Assembly (NCBI GenBank): GCA_003215355.1
Contig: QCKL01000002.1
Coordinates: 46,531 to 110,530, forward strand
Source: Prochlorococcus sp. AG-409-O23
GTDB taxonomy: Bacteria > Cyanobacteriota > Cyanobacteriia > PCC-6307 > Cyanobiaceae
Length of the DNA stretch: 64,000 nt
Direction of reading: 5' to 3'
Shown: positions 28,596 to 38,120 of the stretch, piece by piece
How the letters are laid out: every line of letters starts with the position of its first letter
Position numbering within the stretch: position 1 is the first letter of the stretch
Translations under genes and position numbers: made by a program
The notes under the pieces: generated by a model
Told to the model about the DNA's origin: nothing
Databases searched by the model: none
Seen by the model: only the letters and a program-made list of their open reading frames with translations

Positions 28596-29461
28596 ATTGG
28601 CAGCTCAAGAGATATAGGCCCTAAAAAAGCTTTTCTAAAGTCATCTAGGAGTCTTTGCGCCATCCTTTCGGTGCTCCCCGATGTATGAAGGTCTGCCACT
28701 TCAGTCAACCATTTTTGAGGGTCTTCAGAGTTTCTTCTTCCCCATGGGAATCCGTAGCGCTGTTCAAGAAGATTTGGATTCACCCCAGCGGCACTATTCC
28801 TTTCCAAGGTCAATAGCATTTTCAACAGTTCAATTGCAACTGACTCAACTTCATAAGCAGCCTGCCCAATGTCATCGCAAAGAGCTAGATGCAATGCAGC
28901 TTGCTGATTGTCCAGCATTGGAGGCAAAACTCCTGGGGCATCCAGCAGATCCAGCTCTTGTCCTACTCGAATCCAGCGCAGGGACCTGGTTACTCCTGCT
29001 CGACGAGCACTCTCCACAACCTTTCTTCTAACTAGCCTATTGATGAGAGCTGATTTGCCGACATTGGGGAAGCCAAGGGTAAGTGCTCTAACGGGACGAC
29101 CTTTCATTCCTCTCGATTGACGGCGCGCATTTAGTGCTTTACCTGTTTGGATTGCTGCTGTCTGTAATTGCTTAACTCCTACTCCTGACTTTGCATTACA
29201 CCACCAAGGTGAATCACCTTGCTTACGAAACCATTCATCCCATTTTTGAAGGGCTTCGGGACAAATCATGTCTCGACGATTGATGACTAATAAGTGATGC
29301 TTGCCGTTAATCCAGCGTTGAAGATGTGGATGGGAAGTGGCAAGTGGGATGCGGGCATCTCTTACCTCAATGACTAAATCAACTTTGTCGAGGTTCTTGT
29401 AAAGCTGTTTTTCTGCTTTGGCGATGTGGCCTGGATACCACTGAATTTTTGGTGTGCTCAC
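28592..29461 (-). CDS. Ribosome biogenesis GTPase, YlqF/RbgA type
   Basis: Circularly permuted GTPase that assists late 50S assembly. Order seen: IQWYPGHIAKAEKQL at the N-terminus, the G4-like motif LLVINRRDMI (an NRRD variant of NKxD), then the P-loop GFPNVGKSALINRL and DAPGVLPP. I place the start at GTG 29461, whose GTGA overlaps the universal-stress-protein stop. The track start at 29482 would overlap by 25 bases and adds seven residues not typical of the family. 289 residues. It is coupled to the downstream RluD-type gene, which also concerns the large subunit. Confidence 0.92.
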   Translation of the reverse strand: MSTPKIQWYPGHIAKAEKQLYKNLDKVDLVIEVRDARIPLATSHPHLQRWINGKHHLLVINRRDMICPEALQKWDEWFRKQGDSPWWCNAKSGVGVKQLQTAAIQTGKALNARRQSRGMKGRPVRALTLGFPNVGKSALINRLVRRKVVESARRAGVTRSLRWIRVGQELDLLDAPGVLPPMLDNQQAALHLALCDDIGQAAYEVESVAIELLKMLLTLERNSAAGVNPNLLEQRYGFPWGRRNSEDPQKWLTEVADLHTSGSTERMAQRLLDDFRKAFLGPISLELPI

Positions 29462-29841
29462 GGCACCACTAGCACTGGGCAAGGGGCTAGTTGGATAACA
29501 CGAGCTGCGGTGCTCTCATTATTTTCATCCAGGTTTATGCCCCTTGTCCCCATAACAATTACATCCACATTTAATTCATCCGCTACATCGCAGATGACAA
29601 AGGCTGGTTTCCCTTCTCTTTCAATGACTTCACAAGAAACGCCAGCTTGTTCTGTTTTCGTACGAGCAAGATCTAGGAGTTTGGTAATTGATTCGTGATT
29701 ATTCATTTCAGTTTTTTCAGGCTGAGCAACAGAAAGAATGATCATTCGACTGCCTTGACTTTGAGCTAGCTCAATAGCTTTGCTTGCGGTTGCTAGAGCT
29801 TCTCTGCTCTGGTCAATTGGGAAAAGTAAGGTCTCAAACAT
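29458..29841 (-). CDS. Universal stress protein (UspA fold)
   Basis: 127 residues. MFETLLFPIDQSREALATASKAIELA at the start, VDVIVMGTRGI near 95 and the C-terminal APCPVLVVP are UspA-family marks. The canonical ATP-binding string G-x2-G-x9-G-S/T is not preserved (GTRGINLDENNESTAARV), so it may not bind ATP. First gene of a three-gene unit with the YlqF/RbgA-type GTPase and the RluD-type synthase. Role unknown. Confidence 0.88.
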   Translation of the reverse strand: MFETLLFPIDQSREALATASKAIELAQSQGSRMIILSVAQPEKTEMNNHESITKLLDLARTKTEQAGVSCEVIEREGKPAFVICDVADELNVDVIVMGTRGINLDENNESTAARVIQLAPCPVLVVP

Positions 29842-29968
29842 CTAGTGCCTCGCTCTAACTGAATTCCATGCTGCCTTAGCAACTGTTGGATAGGTAGCTC
29901 TTTCGTTAAATGAGTCAAGAATGCAGTCCAAGGGTTAACCTCACCGCGTTTGCATCCTTAAGGCACCC

Positions 29969-31177
29969 ATGGCGAAGCGTTCCCTGTCTACTCTCAGCGC
30001 AGAGGACCTACGCGATAAGCGTGTATTGGTGAGAGTGGATTTCAATGTGCCTTTAAATGATGAAGGTGCAATCACTGATGACACAAGGATTCGCGCGGCT
30101 CTTCCTACTATTAATTATCTCATTACTAAGGGAGCAAAGGTTGTACTTGCTGCACACTTTGGGCGTCCAAAGGGTCAGGTTAATGAGGCCATGCGACTCA
30201 CGCCTGTTGCTGCAAGGTTGGGCGAATTACTAGGGCAAAAAGTGATCAAGACAGAAAGTTGTATTGGCTCAGATGCTGAGGCAAAAGTGAATGCTTTGGT
30301 TCAAGGAGAAGTGTTGCTTTTGGAGAATGTACGATTTTTCGCTCAAGAAGAAAATAATGACGCGCAATTTGCTAAGGAGCTTGCTTCTTTAGCTGATGTT
30401 TATGTCAATGATGCATTTGGAGCCGCGCATCGTGCTCATGCATCAACAGAAGGAGTCTCTAAGTTTTTGAGCCCTAGTGTTGCTGGCCTTTTAATGGAGA
30501 AGGAACTTCAGTACCTTCAAGGTGCAATTGATCAACCAAGTCGTCCTTTGGCTGCAATTGTTGGAGGTTCGAAAGTAAGTAGCAAAATTGGCGTTCTTGA
30601 ATCTCTAATAGACAAGTGCGACAAGGTGTTAATAGGGGGTGGAATGATCTTTACTTTTTATAAGGCTAGAGGCCTATCTGTAGGTAAAAGCCTTGTTGAA
30701 GAAGATAAACTTGAGCTAGCAAAATCCCTAGAGGCCAAAGCAAAGTCAAAGGGCGTGCAATTGCTTTTGCCAACTGATGTTGTATTGGCGGATAATTTTT
30801 CTCCAGATGCAAATAGTCAGGTTTCTTCAATTAACTCTATTCCTGAGGGCTGGATGGGTTTAGACATTGGTCCTGACTCGGTCAAGGTTTTCCAAGAACA
30901 ATTAGCTGATTGCAAAACTGTTATTTGGAATGGACCAATGGGCGTATTTGAATTCGATAAATTTGCAAACGGAACTAATTCCATTGCTACAACCTTGGCT
31001 GACTTGGGAAGCACAGGTTGTTGCACAATTATTGGAGGAGGAGATTCAGTAGCTGCTGTAGAGAAGGCTGGCTTAGCTGAAAAGATGTCCCATATCTCCA
31101 CTGGAGGTGGAGCAAGTCTTGAGCTTCTCGAAGGGAAAGTTCTCCCTGGCGTAGCGGCTCTTGATGAAGGACTTTGA
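29969..31177 (+). CDS. pgk: Phosphoglycerate kinase
   Basis: Calvin-cycle and glycolytic kinase interconverting 3-phosphoglycerate and 1,3-bisphosphoglycerate. It is 402 residues, standard. Motifs are [17 protein letters not shown] near 18, [11 protein letters not shown] near 61, [27 protein letters not shown] near 150, [13 protein letters not shown] near 200, and [13 protein letters not shown] plus [14 protein letters not shown] at the end. Monocistronic by context; a promoter is expected in the 127 bases upstream. Confidence 0.98.
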   Translation: MAKRSLSTLSAEDLRDKRVLVRVDFNVPLNDEGAITDDTRIRAALPTINYLITKGAKVVLAAHFGRPKGQVNEAMRLTPVAARLGELLGQKVIKTESCIGSDAEAKVNALVQGEVLLLENVRFFAQEENNDAQFAKELASLADVYVNDAFGAAHRAHASTEGVSKFLSPSVAGLLMEKELQYLQGAIDQPSRPLAAIVGGSKVSSKIGVLESLIDKCDKVLIGGGMIFTFYKARGLSVGKSLVEEDKLELAKSLEAKAKSKGVQLLLPTDVVLADNFSPDANSQVSSINSIPEGWMGLDIGPDSVKVFQEQLADCKTVIWNGPMGVFEFDKFANGTNSIATTLADLGSTGCCTIIGGGDSVAAVEKAGLAEKMSHISTGGGASLELLEGKVLPGVAALDEGL

Positions 31178-31347
31178 AGCCCTTTTAGAACACTTAATTG
31201 GTGGGCGGACAAATGCTTAGTTGCTAAGATGATCAAGCGATTTTTAGAGCCCATAGTTACTAATAGAAATTTAAACTTTTTAGGATTAAATATTGAATAG
31301 TATTTGCCCATCTAAATGCTATCCAATTGATCTTTAGTAAATTATAT

Positions 31348-32091
31348 TTAGGGATTTTTTTCATCCTCATTTGAAATTATCCTGACTCTCTTGGTCACCA
31401 TGATGAGTCCATCTGGATGCGCAAGCATTGCGGCCCAAGTTTGAGACCCGGGCTTTAGAGGGGCTTGAACAGACTTGAATAAACCACCGCCGCCCATTGG
31501 CTTAATTTCTATATAGGGATTAGTTTCACTAAGGATCTGCTGCTCGGTAATATTAATTAAACCTCCCGCAACTATTGCATCACCTAGAGGTTCTTTAAGG
31601 ACCAGATCTATGTCATAGCGAGTACCAGTGAGAACGACATCAGGGATTCCCAGCTCTATTTGTAAGGGCTTTTGGCTATTCCTAAGTATTGAGTATTCGC
31701 TGAGGATCTCTTGATTGATAATTCTCCCTGCATTAGTTTTGACCGCTAGTTGTTGTTGGGACTTGAGAAAATATTTGTTTCCCCCTGATTCTCTGGTCCC
31801 AGTAATTCCGATATTTAATAATGTTCTCCCATCTTTAAGAAGCGTTGATTTGTCAACAGTCCACTTTGCATTAGGGAACCGGTTCGCGAAGTCTTTATAT
31901 CGATTTTTAAGGCCTAAGTTGTCATTCTCGAAAAGAAAAAGATCTAAGGCGGAGTTATTGGCTGTATTTAGAGCGTGTTCTAGTCGGATATCAAGAGCCT
32001 GACTAGTTAGATCCTTTGCATGTAGTGCATGGACAGACGAAAAAGAGAAAACGAGTCCAGAAGCTATAGCCATTGTTGCCAAGTTATGCAC
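31348..32091 (-). CDS. Exported hypothetical protein, 247 aa
   Basis: I do not recognise the family. MHNLATMAIASGLVFSFSSVHALHAKD is a plausible signal peptide with cleavage near AHA/LHA. The mature part begins with a helical region (SQALDIRLEHALNTANNSALDLFLF) and continues as a beta-rich domain: WTVDKSTLLKDGRTLLNIGITG, GGLINITEQQILSETNPYIEIKPMGGGG. No catalytic motif is evident. Codon use looks native. It lies convergent to pgk and divergent from murG (about 60 bases between starts). Periplasmic or membrane-associated location is inferred. Confidence 0.75.
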   Translation of the reverse strand: MHNLATMAIASGLVFSFSSVHALHAKDLTSQALDIRLEHALNTANNSALDLFLFENDNLGLKNRYKDFANRFPNAKWTVDKSTLLKDGRTLLNIGITGTRESGGNKYFLKSQQQLAVKTNAGRIINQEILSEYSILRNSQKPLQIELGIPDVVLTGTRYDIDLVLKEPLGDAIVAGGLINITEQQILSETNPYIEIKPMGGGGLFKSVQAPLKPGSQTWAAMLAHPDGLIMVTKRVRIISNEDEKNP

Positions 32092-32150
32092 CTTGGGCTT
32101 CCTCGGAATCTCGATAAGTTAGGCGCAATAATATTTTATTGCTTGTTTTT

Positions 32151-33224
32151 ATGCCCAGGCTTTTAATTGCCGCTAGTGGCACAGGAGGCCATTTGTTTCC
32201 TGCGCTGGCAGTTGCCGAGTCACTTCCCTCACATTGGAAGGTGAGTTGGCTAGGGGTGCCTGATCGTTTGGAGACTCAACTAATACCTAGTGAATATCAA
32301 TTATTTCTGGTGAGAGCGGGAGGTTTACAGGCTCATGGTTTTAAAAGGCTTTTGCAATTGCTTCAGTTGCTCTTCTCTACTCCAAGAGTTCGCAGCCTGC
32401 TAATTGACCTAGATATTGATGCTGTCTTCACTACAGGTGGATATATTGCGGCACCAGCGATTCTTGCAGCAATCTGGTGCGGACTCCCCGTGGTATTGCA
32501 TGAATCGAATGCTTGCCCAGGAAAGGTCACACGGTTGCTTGGAAGATTTTGCAAAATAGTCGCCATTGGTTTCCCTTCCACTGCTACTTCACTTTCAGGC
32601 TGTAACAGCGTATTAACTGGTACTCCTGTGAGGCCTTCCTTTTTGATCCCCCAGGGCTTGCCTTCGTGGGTGCCTTGTGGACCTGGGCCATTAATTGTTG
32701 TTGTTGGAGGCAGTCAGGGTGCTGTAGGGCTCAACCGTATGGTCCGACCAATTGTGCCTTCTTTGCTTAAAGCAGGATGTCGAGTGGTCCATTTAACAGG
32801 AGAGAATGATTCTCAATTGACCCAGATTTCTCATCCCAACCTTGTAGAGCGAATATTTAGTGATGAAATTGCTTCATTACTTCAACATGCTGCCCTCGTA
32901 ATTAGTAGAGCAGGTGCAGGTGCTATTAGTGAATTGGCTGTATGCGGCACCCCTGCAATTCTTGTGCCTTATCCTCAGTCAACGGATCAGCATCAAGATG
33001 CCAATGCTCTTCGCGCTGCTGAGCTTGGTGCAGCTGTGATTGTCCATCAACATGCACCCGCTCATAGAGCTTTGCGTGATGCAATTTGGCGGATATTAGG
33101 TAATTATTTGGTTGGTAATGATGAGAATTTTGATGTTCTTTTAGAGATGAAAAAAGGGATGGAAAGACTTGCAATATTAGGTTCTGAGGAGAAATTAGTT
33201 GATATACTTAATAAGATTATTTGA
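32151..33224 (+). CDS. murG: UDP-GlcNAc:lipid I N-acetylglucosaminyltransferase MurG
   Basis: Glycosyltransferase that makes lipid II for peptidoglycan at the inner face of the membrane. From ATG 32151 it has 357 residues. [16 protein letters not shown] is the first glycine-rich loop. [29 protein letters not shown] lies in the middle, then [14 protein letters not shown] and [36 protein letters not shown], the donor-binding site. The track start is a TTG four codons earlier. The 3' end overlaps the convergent aminotransferase by 8 bases. Confidence 0.95.
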   Translation: MPRLLIAASGTGGHLFPALAVAESLPSHWKVSWLGVPDRLETQLIPSEYQLFLVRAGGLQAHGFKRLLQLLQLLFSTPRVRSLLIDLDIDAVFTTGGYIAAPAILAAIWCGLPVVLHESNACPGKVTRLLGRFCKIVAIGFPSTATSLSGCNSVLTGTPVRPSFLIPQGLPSWVPCGPGPLIVVVGGSQGAVGLNRMVRPIVPSLLKAGCRVVHLTGENDSQLTQISHPNLVERIFSDEIASLLQHAALVISRAGAGAISELAVCGTPAILVPYPQSTDQHQDANALRAAELGAAVIVHQHAPAHRALRDAIWRILGNYLVGNDENFDVLLEMKKGMERLAILGSEEKLVDILNKII

Positions 33225-34302
33225 GAATTTTTTTAAGGGCTGAAATAATCCTTCGATTTCCTTGTCTTGTTTGAAGACTCAGGCGCAAATAGCTTGCCCC
33301 GAGCTCTGGGAATGAACGACAATCTCTAAGTAAGATTTTCTGTTCAACTAATTTTTCACGTAAGGGGATTAGAGATTCTTGATGATCACTTTCTATTAAA
33401 AGGAAATTTGCAGATGAAGGATGTGGAATTATTCCTTTTATGCACTTTAACTCTTCAAAAATCCAAGCCCCTTCTTTTGATACCCAGCTTTGAATTTTAG
33501 TTAGCCAATTGTTTAGCATTACTTTGTTACTCATTAGTAGAGTCCCTGCTTCTATTGCAAGGCCATTTATCGGCCATGGGTCACGCCATTTCCCCCATTC
33601 ACTTAGTCTTGCTGGAGTACCAATTGCATAGCCAAGTCGTAAACCGGCTATTGGGAAAAGTTTAGTGAAGCTTCTTATGACAATCAAATTTGAGTGATTG
33701 GAGACTAGAGGTAAAAGAGATTGGCTTTCGCCATCAGGCACTAAAGGTAGAAATACTTCATCGCAGATCACTAATTCATGAGTGGCTAGTAAAAGCTTGA
33801 TTGAATCTTTAGTCCATAATTGCCCTGTGGGATTGTGTGGATTTGTAATCCAGATCACGTTTGTTTTGGGCAATAAAGGGAAGGGTTGAGGACTTTTCGA
33901 TGTCCACCTCAAAGGTAATGGAAGGTTGATAAAGTGAGCGTTCCAGCATTGCAGTGCTCTTTTGTAATCATGAAAGCCTGGTGTTGGCAAACCACTTACA
34001 CCTAGATCTGCGGCATTACGTGCGGCCCAAGTAAAAAGTTCAGAAGCACCATTGCCTGGAATTACCATGGATGAATCAACTCCATGCCAATCGCTAATGG
34101 CTTCTTTTAGAGATTGATGTGTGCAGTCTGGATAGTTCCTAATAGAGTTATTGTGGATAAGCTTGATAAGACTGTCATTAAGTGCTTTTGGCTGTTTAAA
34201 AGGCACAATTGATGCGCTTGCATCGAGAATTTCATCCGGTCGAATCCCTCGATGCCTGGCTTCCTCAATAATGTTACCGCCGTGGATAGGAGGAGAATTC
34301 AT
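33217..34302 (-). CDS. Fold-type I PLP aminotransferase, CobD/HisC-like (probable L-threonine-phosphate decarboxylase)
   Basis: 361 residues. The opening [19 protein letters not shown] followed by [11 protein letters not shown] resembles CobD-type enzymes (HGG...DxSxxxxP) that form aminopropanol phosphate for cobalamin. Further motifs are [13 protein letters not shown] near 98, [14 protein letters not shown] near 155, [10 protein letters not shown] near 178, the PLP-lysine motif [20 protein letters not shown] near 215, and [11 protein letters not shown] near the C-terminus. A HisC paralogue lies at 17.4 kb and has a different opening. No other cobalamin gene is adjacent, so the specific role is inferred from the N-terminus. 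Confidence 0.8.
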   Translation of the reverse strand: MNSPPIHGGNIIEEARHRGIRPDEILDASASIVPFKQPKALNDSLIKLIHNNSIRNYPDCTHQSLKEAISDWHGVDSSMVIPGNGASELFTWAARNAADLGVSGLPTPGFHDYKRALQCWNAHFINLPLPLRWTSKSPQPFPLLPKTNVIWITNPHNPTGQLWTKDSIKLLLATHELVICDEVFLPLVPDGESQSLLPLVSNHSNLIVIRSFTKLFPIAGLRLGYAIGTPARLSEWGKWRDPWPINGLAIEAGTLLMSNKVMLNNWLTKIQSWVSKEGAWIFEELKCIKGIIPHPSSANFLLIESDHQESLIPLREKLVEQKILLRDCRSFPELGASYLRLSLQTRQGNRRIISALKKILK

Positions 34303-34450
34303 ATCAATTAGTGCAAATAAAAAATATCAATTTAGGGAGATAAACGCAGCTGTTTGCGAGGGTTGTAGCTTGCAATTTGGAGTTGATCAAAATCTGTTCT
34401 TAAAAACTTTTTAAGTTCACCCTATGTCTTCGGGACTAAAGACTTGAGAG

Positions 34451-35629
34451 CTAAGTCCATGGGACTTCGCTGCCGATTGCTTCGGAGATATCTCTGAAGC
34501 CATGTCTGTCGAGTTGAGTAAGAAGCCCTTCAAGGATGAGTGGCACTAAGGCAGGGCCTTGAAAAATCCAGCCGGTGTAAATCTGTAAAAGAGAGGCTCC
34601 AGCTGCAAGTCTTTCCCAGGCAGCCTCAGGAGAGTCGATACCTCCTACACCTATCAGGGGTAATTCTTTGCCAGCAACAGCTCTCAACCTACGTATGACT
34701 TCTACTGCTCTGGCTCTCAATGGGGCGCCACTGAGGCCACCCGTTTCTTCTTTAAGACTTAGTCCAGTTTTGTGGATCACTCGATTTTCAAGTCCTAGTC
34801 GATTAATGCTTGTATTCACGGCTATTACTCCAGCCAAGCCTTCTTCAAATGCGACTCTCGCCAATCCATCAATGGAGTTGTTGTCTAGATCTGGCGCAAT
34901 TTTTACAAGCAAAGGTGGACAACCTTCTAGCCTCCTTAGCCGTTCAATCAATCTCCTCAATTGAACTGTGTTTTGTAGATCACGAAGACCAGGAGTATTT
35001 GGTGAACTGACATTAATAACTACGTAATCAGCTAAAGGTGCAAGTACTTGTAATGATGATGCATAGTCATCTGGTGCTTCTTCGAGAGATGTGACCTTGG
35101 ACTTCCCTAGGTTTAGTCCGATGATTGCAGCTCTTTCGCCTGGCTTGGGAAGTAATTGCTTATCAAGGGTACGAAGCATTTCTGCGGCACCTTTGTTGTT
35201 GAAGCCCATCCGGTTAAGTGATGCTTGTTCAGCCGATAGCCTGAACAATCTGGGACGAGGGTTGCCTGCTTGTGCATGCCAGGTAACTGTGCCAAGTTCT
35301 GCAAACCCAAATCCAAAGTGATCCCATATACCTGCAGCAACTCCATCTTTATCAAAGCCTGCTGCAAGGCCTACTGGATTTTTGAAATGACATCCAAATA
35401 GCCTTTGTTCAAGCCGTTCATCTTGTCTTTGTAGGTCTTCTGATATCTCACCTAACAACGAAGATATGACTGGCCATTTTCGATGAAGTGACGCTTGTTT
35501 AAGAGTACTTAATGCAATTTGGGTCATATCTTCGGCATCAAAGCCTCCATCTTTCGAAAGGATGGGGCCCAATAATTGTTTGTAGAACCGTCCAACCTGA
35601 GAACCCTTTGTTGTTGGTGATTTAGTCAT
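34451..35629 (-). CDS. pyrD: Dihydroorotate dehydrogenase (quinone), class 2
   Basis: Membrane-associated FMN enzyme of pyrimidine synthesis, 392 residues. Motifs are [13 protein letters not shown] near 92, [19 protein letters not shown] near 116, [25 protein letters not shown] near 212, [10 protein letters not shown] near 247, and [27 protein letters not shown] near 340. Residues 1-60 form the class 2 N-terminal helical extension. Its start overlaps the rnhA stop by 8 bases. Confidence 0.96.
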   Translation of the reverse strand: MTKSPTTKGSQVGRFYKQLLGPILSKDGGFDAEDMTQIALSTLKQASLHRKWPVISSLLGEISEDLQRQDERLEQRLFGCHFKNPVGLAAGFDKDGVAAGIWDHFGFGFAELGTVTWHAQAGNPRPRLFRLSAEQASLNRMGFNNKGAAEMLRTLDKQLLPKPGERAAIIGLNLGKSKVTSLEEAPDDYASSLQVLAPLADYVVINVSSPNTPGLRDLQNTVQLRRLIERLRRLEGCPPLLVKIAPDLDNNSIDGLARVAFEEGLAGVIAVNTSINRLGLENRVIHKTGLSLKEETGGLSGAPLRARAVEVIRRLRAVAGKELPLIGVGGIDSPEAAWERLAAGASLLQIYTGWIFQGPALVPLILEGLLTQLDRHGFRDISEAIGSEVPWT

Positions 35630-36410
35630 CTCGATCTTCTCCTGAAATCACCTTGCTTTGGTTTAAGCAGTGCATCCTCCAACGGTTGTTGCTAATTGGT
35701 TCTACTATCCAGTCGCGCCATTGCCAGGCATCTTTTTTTTGTTTTAGGTCCTGAACAGGTTGGTTTACTAGTTGAGCTAGCTCATTGGAGGTAAGGCTAT
35801 ATCCACATTTGGCGAATTTATCTGCCATCTCTAATCTTGAGAGCAGCTTTTGAAGCTTTTGAGGTCCTGGTTGAGTGTCTTGGGTAGATGAGCTGTAAGC
35901 AGGATTTGGAATTAATTCAAGAGGCTTTGATTTCTCATGGCATTGGCTTGAGATATCAACGCCTCTTGAAAAGCTCACAGCAATTTTGTCGACTCTTTCA
36001 TTATCTGGATCACCACTATGGCCTTTTACATATTCTAGAGATACATCTGAAAGCTTAGCTTGATCTAATGCTTGCCATAAGTCTTTATTCAGGACTGGTT
36101 TTCCAGCACTTGTTTTCCAGCCCTTAAGCTTCCAATTAGATATCCATTGTGTTAGTCCATTAATCAAATATTTGCTATCGGTTCTTATTTTTAGCTCTGG
36201 AAGTCTTGGCAGCTCTTTTAGCTTTTCAAGAGTTTTTAAAGCTGCTTTCAGTTCCATTCGGTTGTTAGTTGTATGGGGTTCAAATCCGCCTAGCTCTTCA
36301 ACGGTGCCATCTTCAAATCTGATTAAAGCTCCCCAGCCTCCTGGGCCGGGATTGCCACTACATGCTCCATCAGTTGCAACCGCTATTACTCGTCCTCTCG
36401 TGTCACTCAT
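35622..36410 (-). CDS. rnhA: Ribonuclease HI with C-terminal extension
   Basis: Degrades RNA in RNA-DNA hybrids. Catalytic-site motifs are [17 protein letters not shown] near 11-27 (Asp), [10 protein letters not shown] (Glu), [12 protein letters not shown] (Asp) and [18 protein letters not shown] (His, Asp). The RNase H fold ends near residue 150. About 110 further residues follow, including [22 protein letters not shown] and [19 protein letters not shown], a C-terminal module that standard RNase HI lacks. I start at ATG 36410 ([11 protein letters not shown]); the track start is five codons upstream. 262 residues. Overlaps pyrD by 8 bases. Confidence 0.93.
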   Translation of the reverse strand: MSDTRGRVIAVATDGACSGNPGPGGWGALIRFEDGTVEELGGFEPHTTNNRMELKAALKTLEKLKELPRLPELKIRTDSKYLINGLTQWISNWKLKGWKTSAGKPVLNKDLWQALDQAKLSDVSLEYVKGHSGDPDNERVDKIAVSFSRGVDISSQCHEKSKPLELIPNPAYSSSTQDTQPGPQKLQKLLSRLEMADKFAKCGYSLTSNELAQLVNQPVQDLKQKKDAWQWRDWIVEPISNNRWRMHCLNQSKVISGEDRDD

Positions 36411-36713
36411 CAGATAAGGCTCCAATATTTAGGTAGTAAAGCTTTGGCAAGTTTTTGAAGGTACAGGTGTTGTTTACTTGAACTTAACTCTGCTTGATTC
36501 TCTTTTGAAGGTAGAGAGGTGAATCTCATTTGGCATTTTTATAATTACTAGCCAATTTGATATGAAGCCAAATTTTCAGAGCTTGATTAATAGTTGCTAG
36601 TAAATTACTTTTATAATCTGATTATTTTTTCCTCTCTTAGGGATGCAAGCAAATTGGCTTATATGACAGTTGTAGGAGCGGCATGAAAGAAATTCTTTTG
36701 GCTTTATAGAAGA

Positions 36714-36719
36714 TATATT
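36714..36719 (+). promoter_or_regulatory. Putative -10 element of the small RNA
   Basis: TATATT, about 8-10 bases upstream of the inferred RNA start (GTGAGGGG...). No convincing -35 box is visible at the usual spacing. Placement depends on the small-RNA model. Confidence 0.4.
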
Positions 36720-36726
36720 TATTTTG

Positions 36727-36822
36727 TGTGAGGGGTGCGGATACTTCTTTCAGGGTCGAAACAAGGAAAGACTCCTGAATAGTCTCCACCCATTTAAGCC
36801 CTGCCTTAGGCAGGGCTTTTTT
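36727..36822 (+). ncRNA. Small RNA candidate, probably Yfr2 family
   Basis: A structured noncoding stretch between rnhA and rplL on the plus strand. GGGTG (36733-36737) can pair with CACCC (36787-36791). Inside, TTCAGG (36749-36754) pairs with CCTGAA (36774-36779), extended by GTC/GAC, leaving the purine loop GAAACAAGGAAA. A strong intrinsic terminator closes it at 36797-36822. A 5' stem-loop with an unpaired AAACA/GGAAA-type loop plus a 3' terminator is the layout I recall for cyanobacterial Yfr2-type RNAs. The family name is recognition, not a search result. Predicted length is about 95 nt; the start site is approximate. Confidence 0.65.
36797..36822 (+). terminator. Intrinsic terminator of the small RNA
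   Basis: Perfect 9-bp G+C-rich stem AGCCCTGCC / GGCAGGGCT with a TTA loop, followed by a T run. Transcribed on the plus strand, toward rplL. Confidence 0.88.
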
Positions 36823-36823
36823 A

Positions 36824-36875
36824 ATTCCTTTTCAAAAAAAAGCCGGTCTTATTACCGGCTTTTTTGAAAAGGAAT
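36824..36875 (-). terminator. Long-stem bidirectional terminator after rplL
   Basis: Inverted repeat of 22-24 bases per arm with the loop CTTATT (36848-36853). The core is GCCGGT/ACCGGC, flanked by A/T tracts and TTTTC/GAAAA-type outer arms; the A tract has 8 bases and the T tract 6. It starts about 30 bases beyond the rplL stop and would terminate the ribosomal operon. The T tracts on both strands suggest it also backs up the small-RNA terminator. Confidence 0.85.
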
Positions 36876-36907
36876 CATTGGTGTGAATAATTCAACTGAG
36901 GAGTTGT

Positions 36908-37306
36908 TTATTTAAGGGTGACTTTGCCACCAGCTTCCTCGATTGCTTTTTTGAGACCTTCGGCTTCATCTTTCCCAACTCCTTCTTTAATAGTTTTGGG
37001 AGCTGCTTCTACCATTGCCTTTGCATCTCCAAGTCCTAGTCCAGTAGCTTCGCGAACAGCCTTCAGGACTTTGATCTTGGCAGATGCCTCAAAGCTTTCA
37101 AGAACTACATCGAATTCGGTCTTTTCTTCGGCAGCATCACCACCGCCACCAGCGCTAGCTCCTGCCCCTGGAGCAGCCATTACTACTCCTGCAGAAGCGG
37201 CGGCTGAGACATCAAACGCTTCTTCGATTTGCTTGACAAGCTCTGAAGCTTCAAGCAGGGAAAGTTTTTTGAGTGATTCGAGGATCTCGTCAGTTTTTGT
37301 AGACAT
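36908..37306 (-). CDS. rplL: 50S ribosomal protein L7/L12
   Basis: Ribosomal stalk protein that recruits translation GTPases, 132 residues. An N-terminal dimerisation domain ([23 protein letters not shown]) is joined by an Ala/Gly-rich hinge ([16 protein letters not shown]) to the C-terminal factor-binding domain ([40 protein letters not shown]). Last gene of the secE-to-rplL operon, about 50 bases after rplJ, with a long-stem terminator following. Confidence 0.98.
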   Translation of the reverse strand: MSTKTDEILESLKKLSLLEASELVKQIEEAFDVSAAASAGVVMAAPGAGASAGGGGDAAEEKTEFDVVLESFEASAKIKVLKAVREATGLGLGDAKAMVEAAPKTIKEGVGKDEAEGLKKAIEEAGGKVTLK

Positions 37307-37355
37307 GATTGGAATTCAGCAACGAATTTGGGAGGAAAAGTTCAGTCGATTAAGT

Positions 37356-37883
37356 TCAGCTTTCGCTGCTTTCAGAGTGTTGTTTGAGCGAGCGAGCGAG
37401 ACCAGATGGAACCTCGTTGATTCCAACTGCAACTTTGGTTGCAATTGAATTAAGGGCACCTGCCAGTTGTGCCATAAGAGTTTCCTTAGAAGGGAGACTT
37501 GCAATGGCTTTGATTTCTTCCTGAGAGAGAAGCTTGCCTTCGAAAAGGCCGCCCTTTGTCTCAGACTTCTTGGTTTCCTTCTGAAAGGTTTGTAAGGCCT
37601 TAACGGATCCACCAATATCGCCCTTAATTAGAACGAATGCGTTGGCTCCACTCAGTAGGGATTCAAGCCCTGACCAGGTATTGTCCCCATCAATAGCTTG
37701 ACGCATTAAGGTGTTTTTAGTCACCTTGCAGACGCCATTGTTTGATTGCAGACGGTTCCGCAGATCAGACATTTCTTTGATGGATAGACCTTTGTAATCG
37801 AGGACTAATGCCATTTCTGCCTCGCCTAAAAGCTCTTTGAGCTCATCGACGATCTTTTTTTTGCTCTCCAGCGTGCGGCCCAT
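37356..37883 (-). CDS. rplJ: 50S ribosomal protein L10
   Basis: Stalk base protein that anchors L7/L12 dimers, 175 residues from ATG 37883 ([15 protein letters not shown]). Visible blocks are [32 protein letters not shown] and [12 protein letters not shown]. The track extends the ORF 65 codons upstream, but that stretch is the structured L10 leader and is not coding. Likely autoregulated by the L10(L12) complex through that leader. Confidence 0.97.
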   Translation of the reverse strand: MGRTLESKKKIVDELKELLGEAEMALVLDYKGLSIKEMSDLRNRLQSNNGVCKVTKNTLMRQAIDGDNTWSGLESLLSGANAFVLIKGDIGGSVKALQTFQKETKKSETKGGLFEGKLLSQEEIKAIASLPSKETLMAQLAGALNSIATKVAVGINEVPSGLARSLKQHSESSES

Positions 37884-37989
37884 AGGTTTTGGATCGAGTC
37901 GGGTGAAGGAGCTGGACAACGACCTTTGAATACTCCAGGGGGAGTCTCGAGGCCACAATCCGACTGATCCAATAAGGGAAAAACGGTTG

Positions 37990-38090
37990 CTTATGCCTCG
38001 GCAGGAATTAAACAGTCTTACTTGATGCAAATTAACTTCAAGTAAGTTTTGATACCTGCTGTCTTTGGCCGGGTTCATGCCCGTGGCTTA
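37990..38090 (-). promoter_or_regulatory. Ribosomal protein L10 leader RNA
   Basis: In the 5' UTR of rplJ (minus strand) AAAGACAGCAGGU (38054-38066) is followed by UUCCUGCCGAGGC (core 37996-38005), the conserved pair of strings seen in bacterial L10 leaders; GCAGG pairs with CCUGC. Between them a perfect 9-bp stem CTTACTTGA/TCAAGTAAG (38038-38046 with 38017-38025) is visible. A CGGG/CCCG hairpin lies just 5'. L10(L12)4 binding to this kink-turn-type structure represses rplJL. About 100 bases separate it from the rplJ start. Confidence 0.85.
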
Positions 38091-38120
38091 CGCCATTAAC
38101 AAAGATACAGTAAAAGGGGG

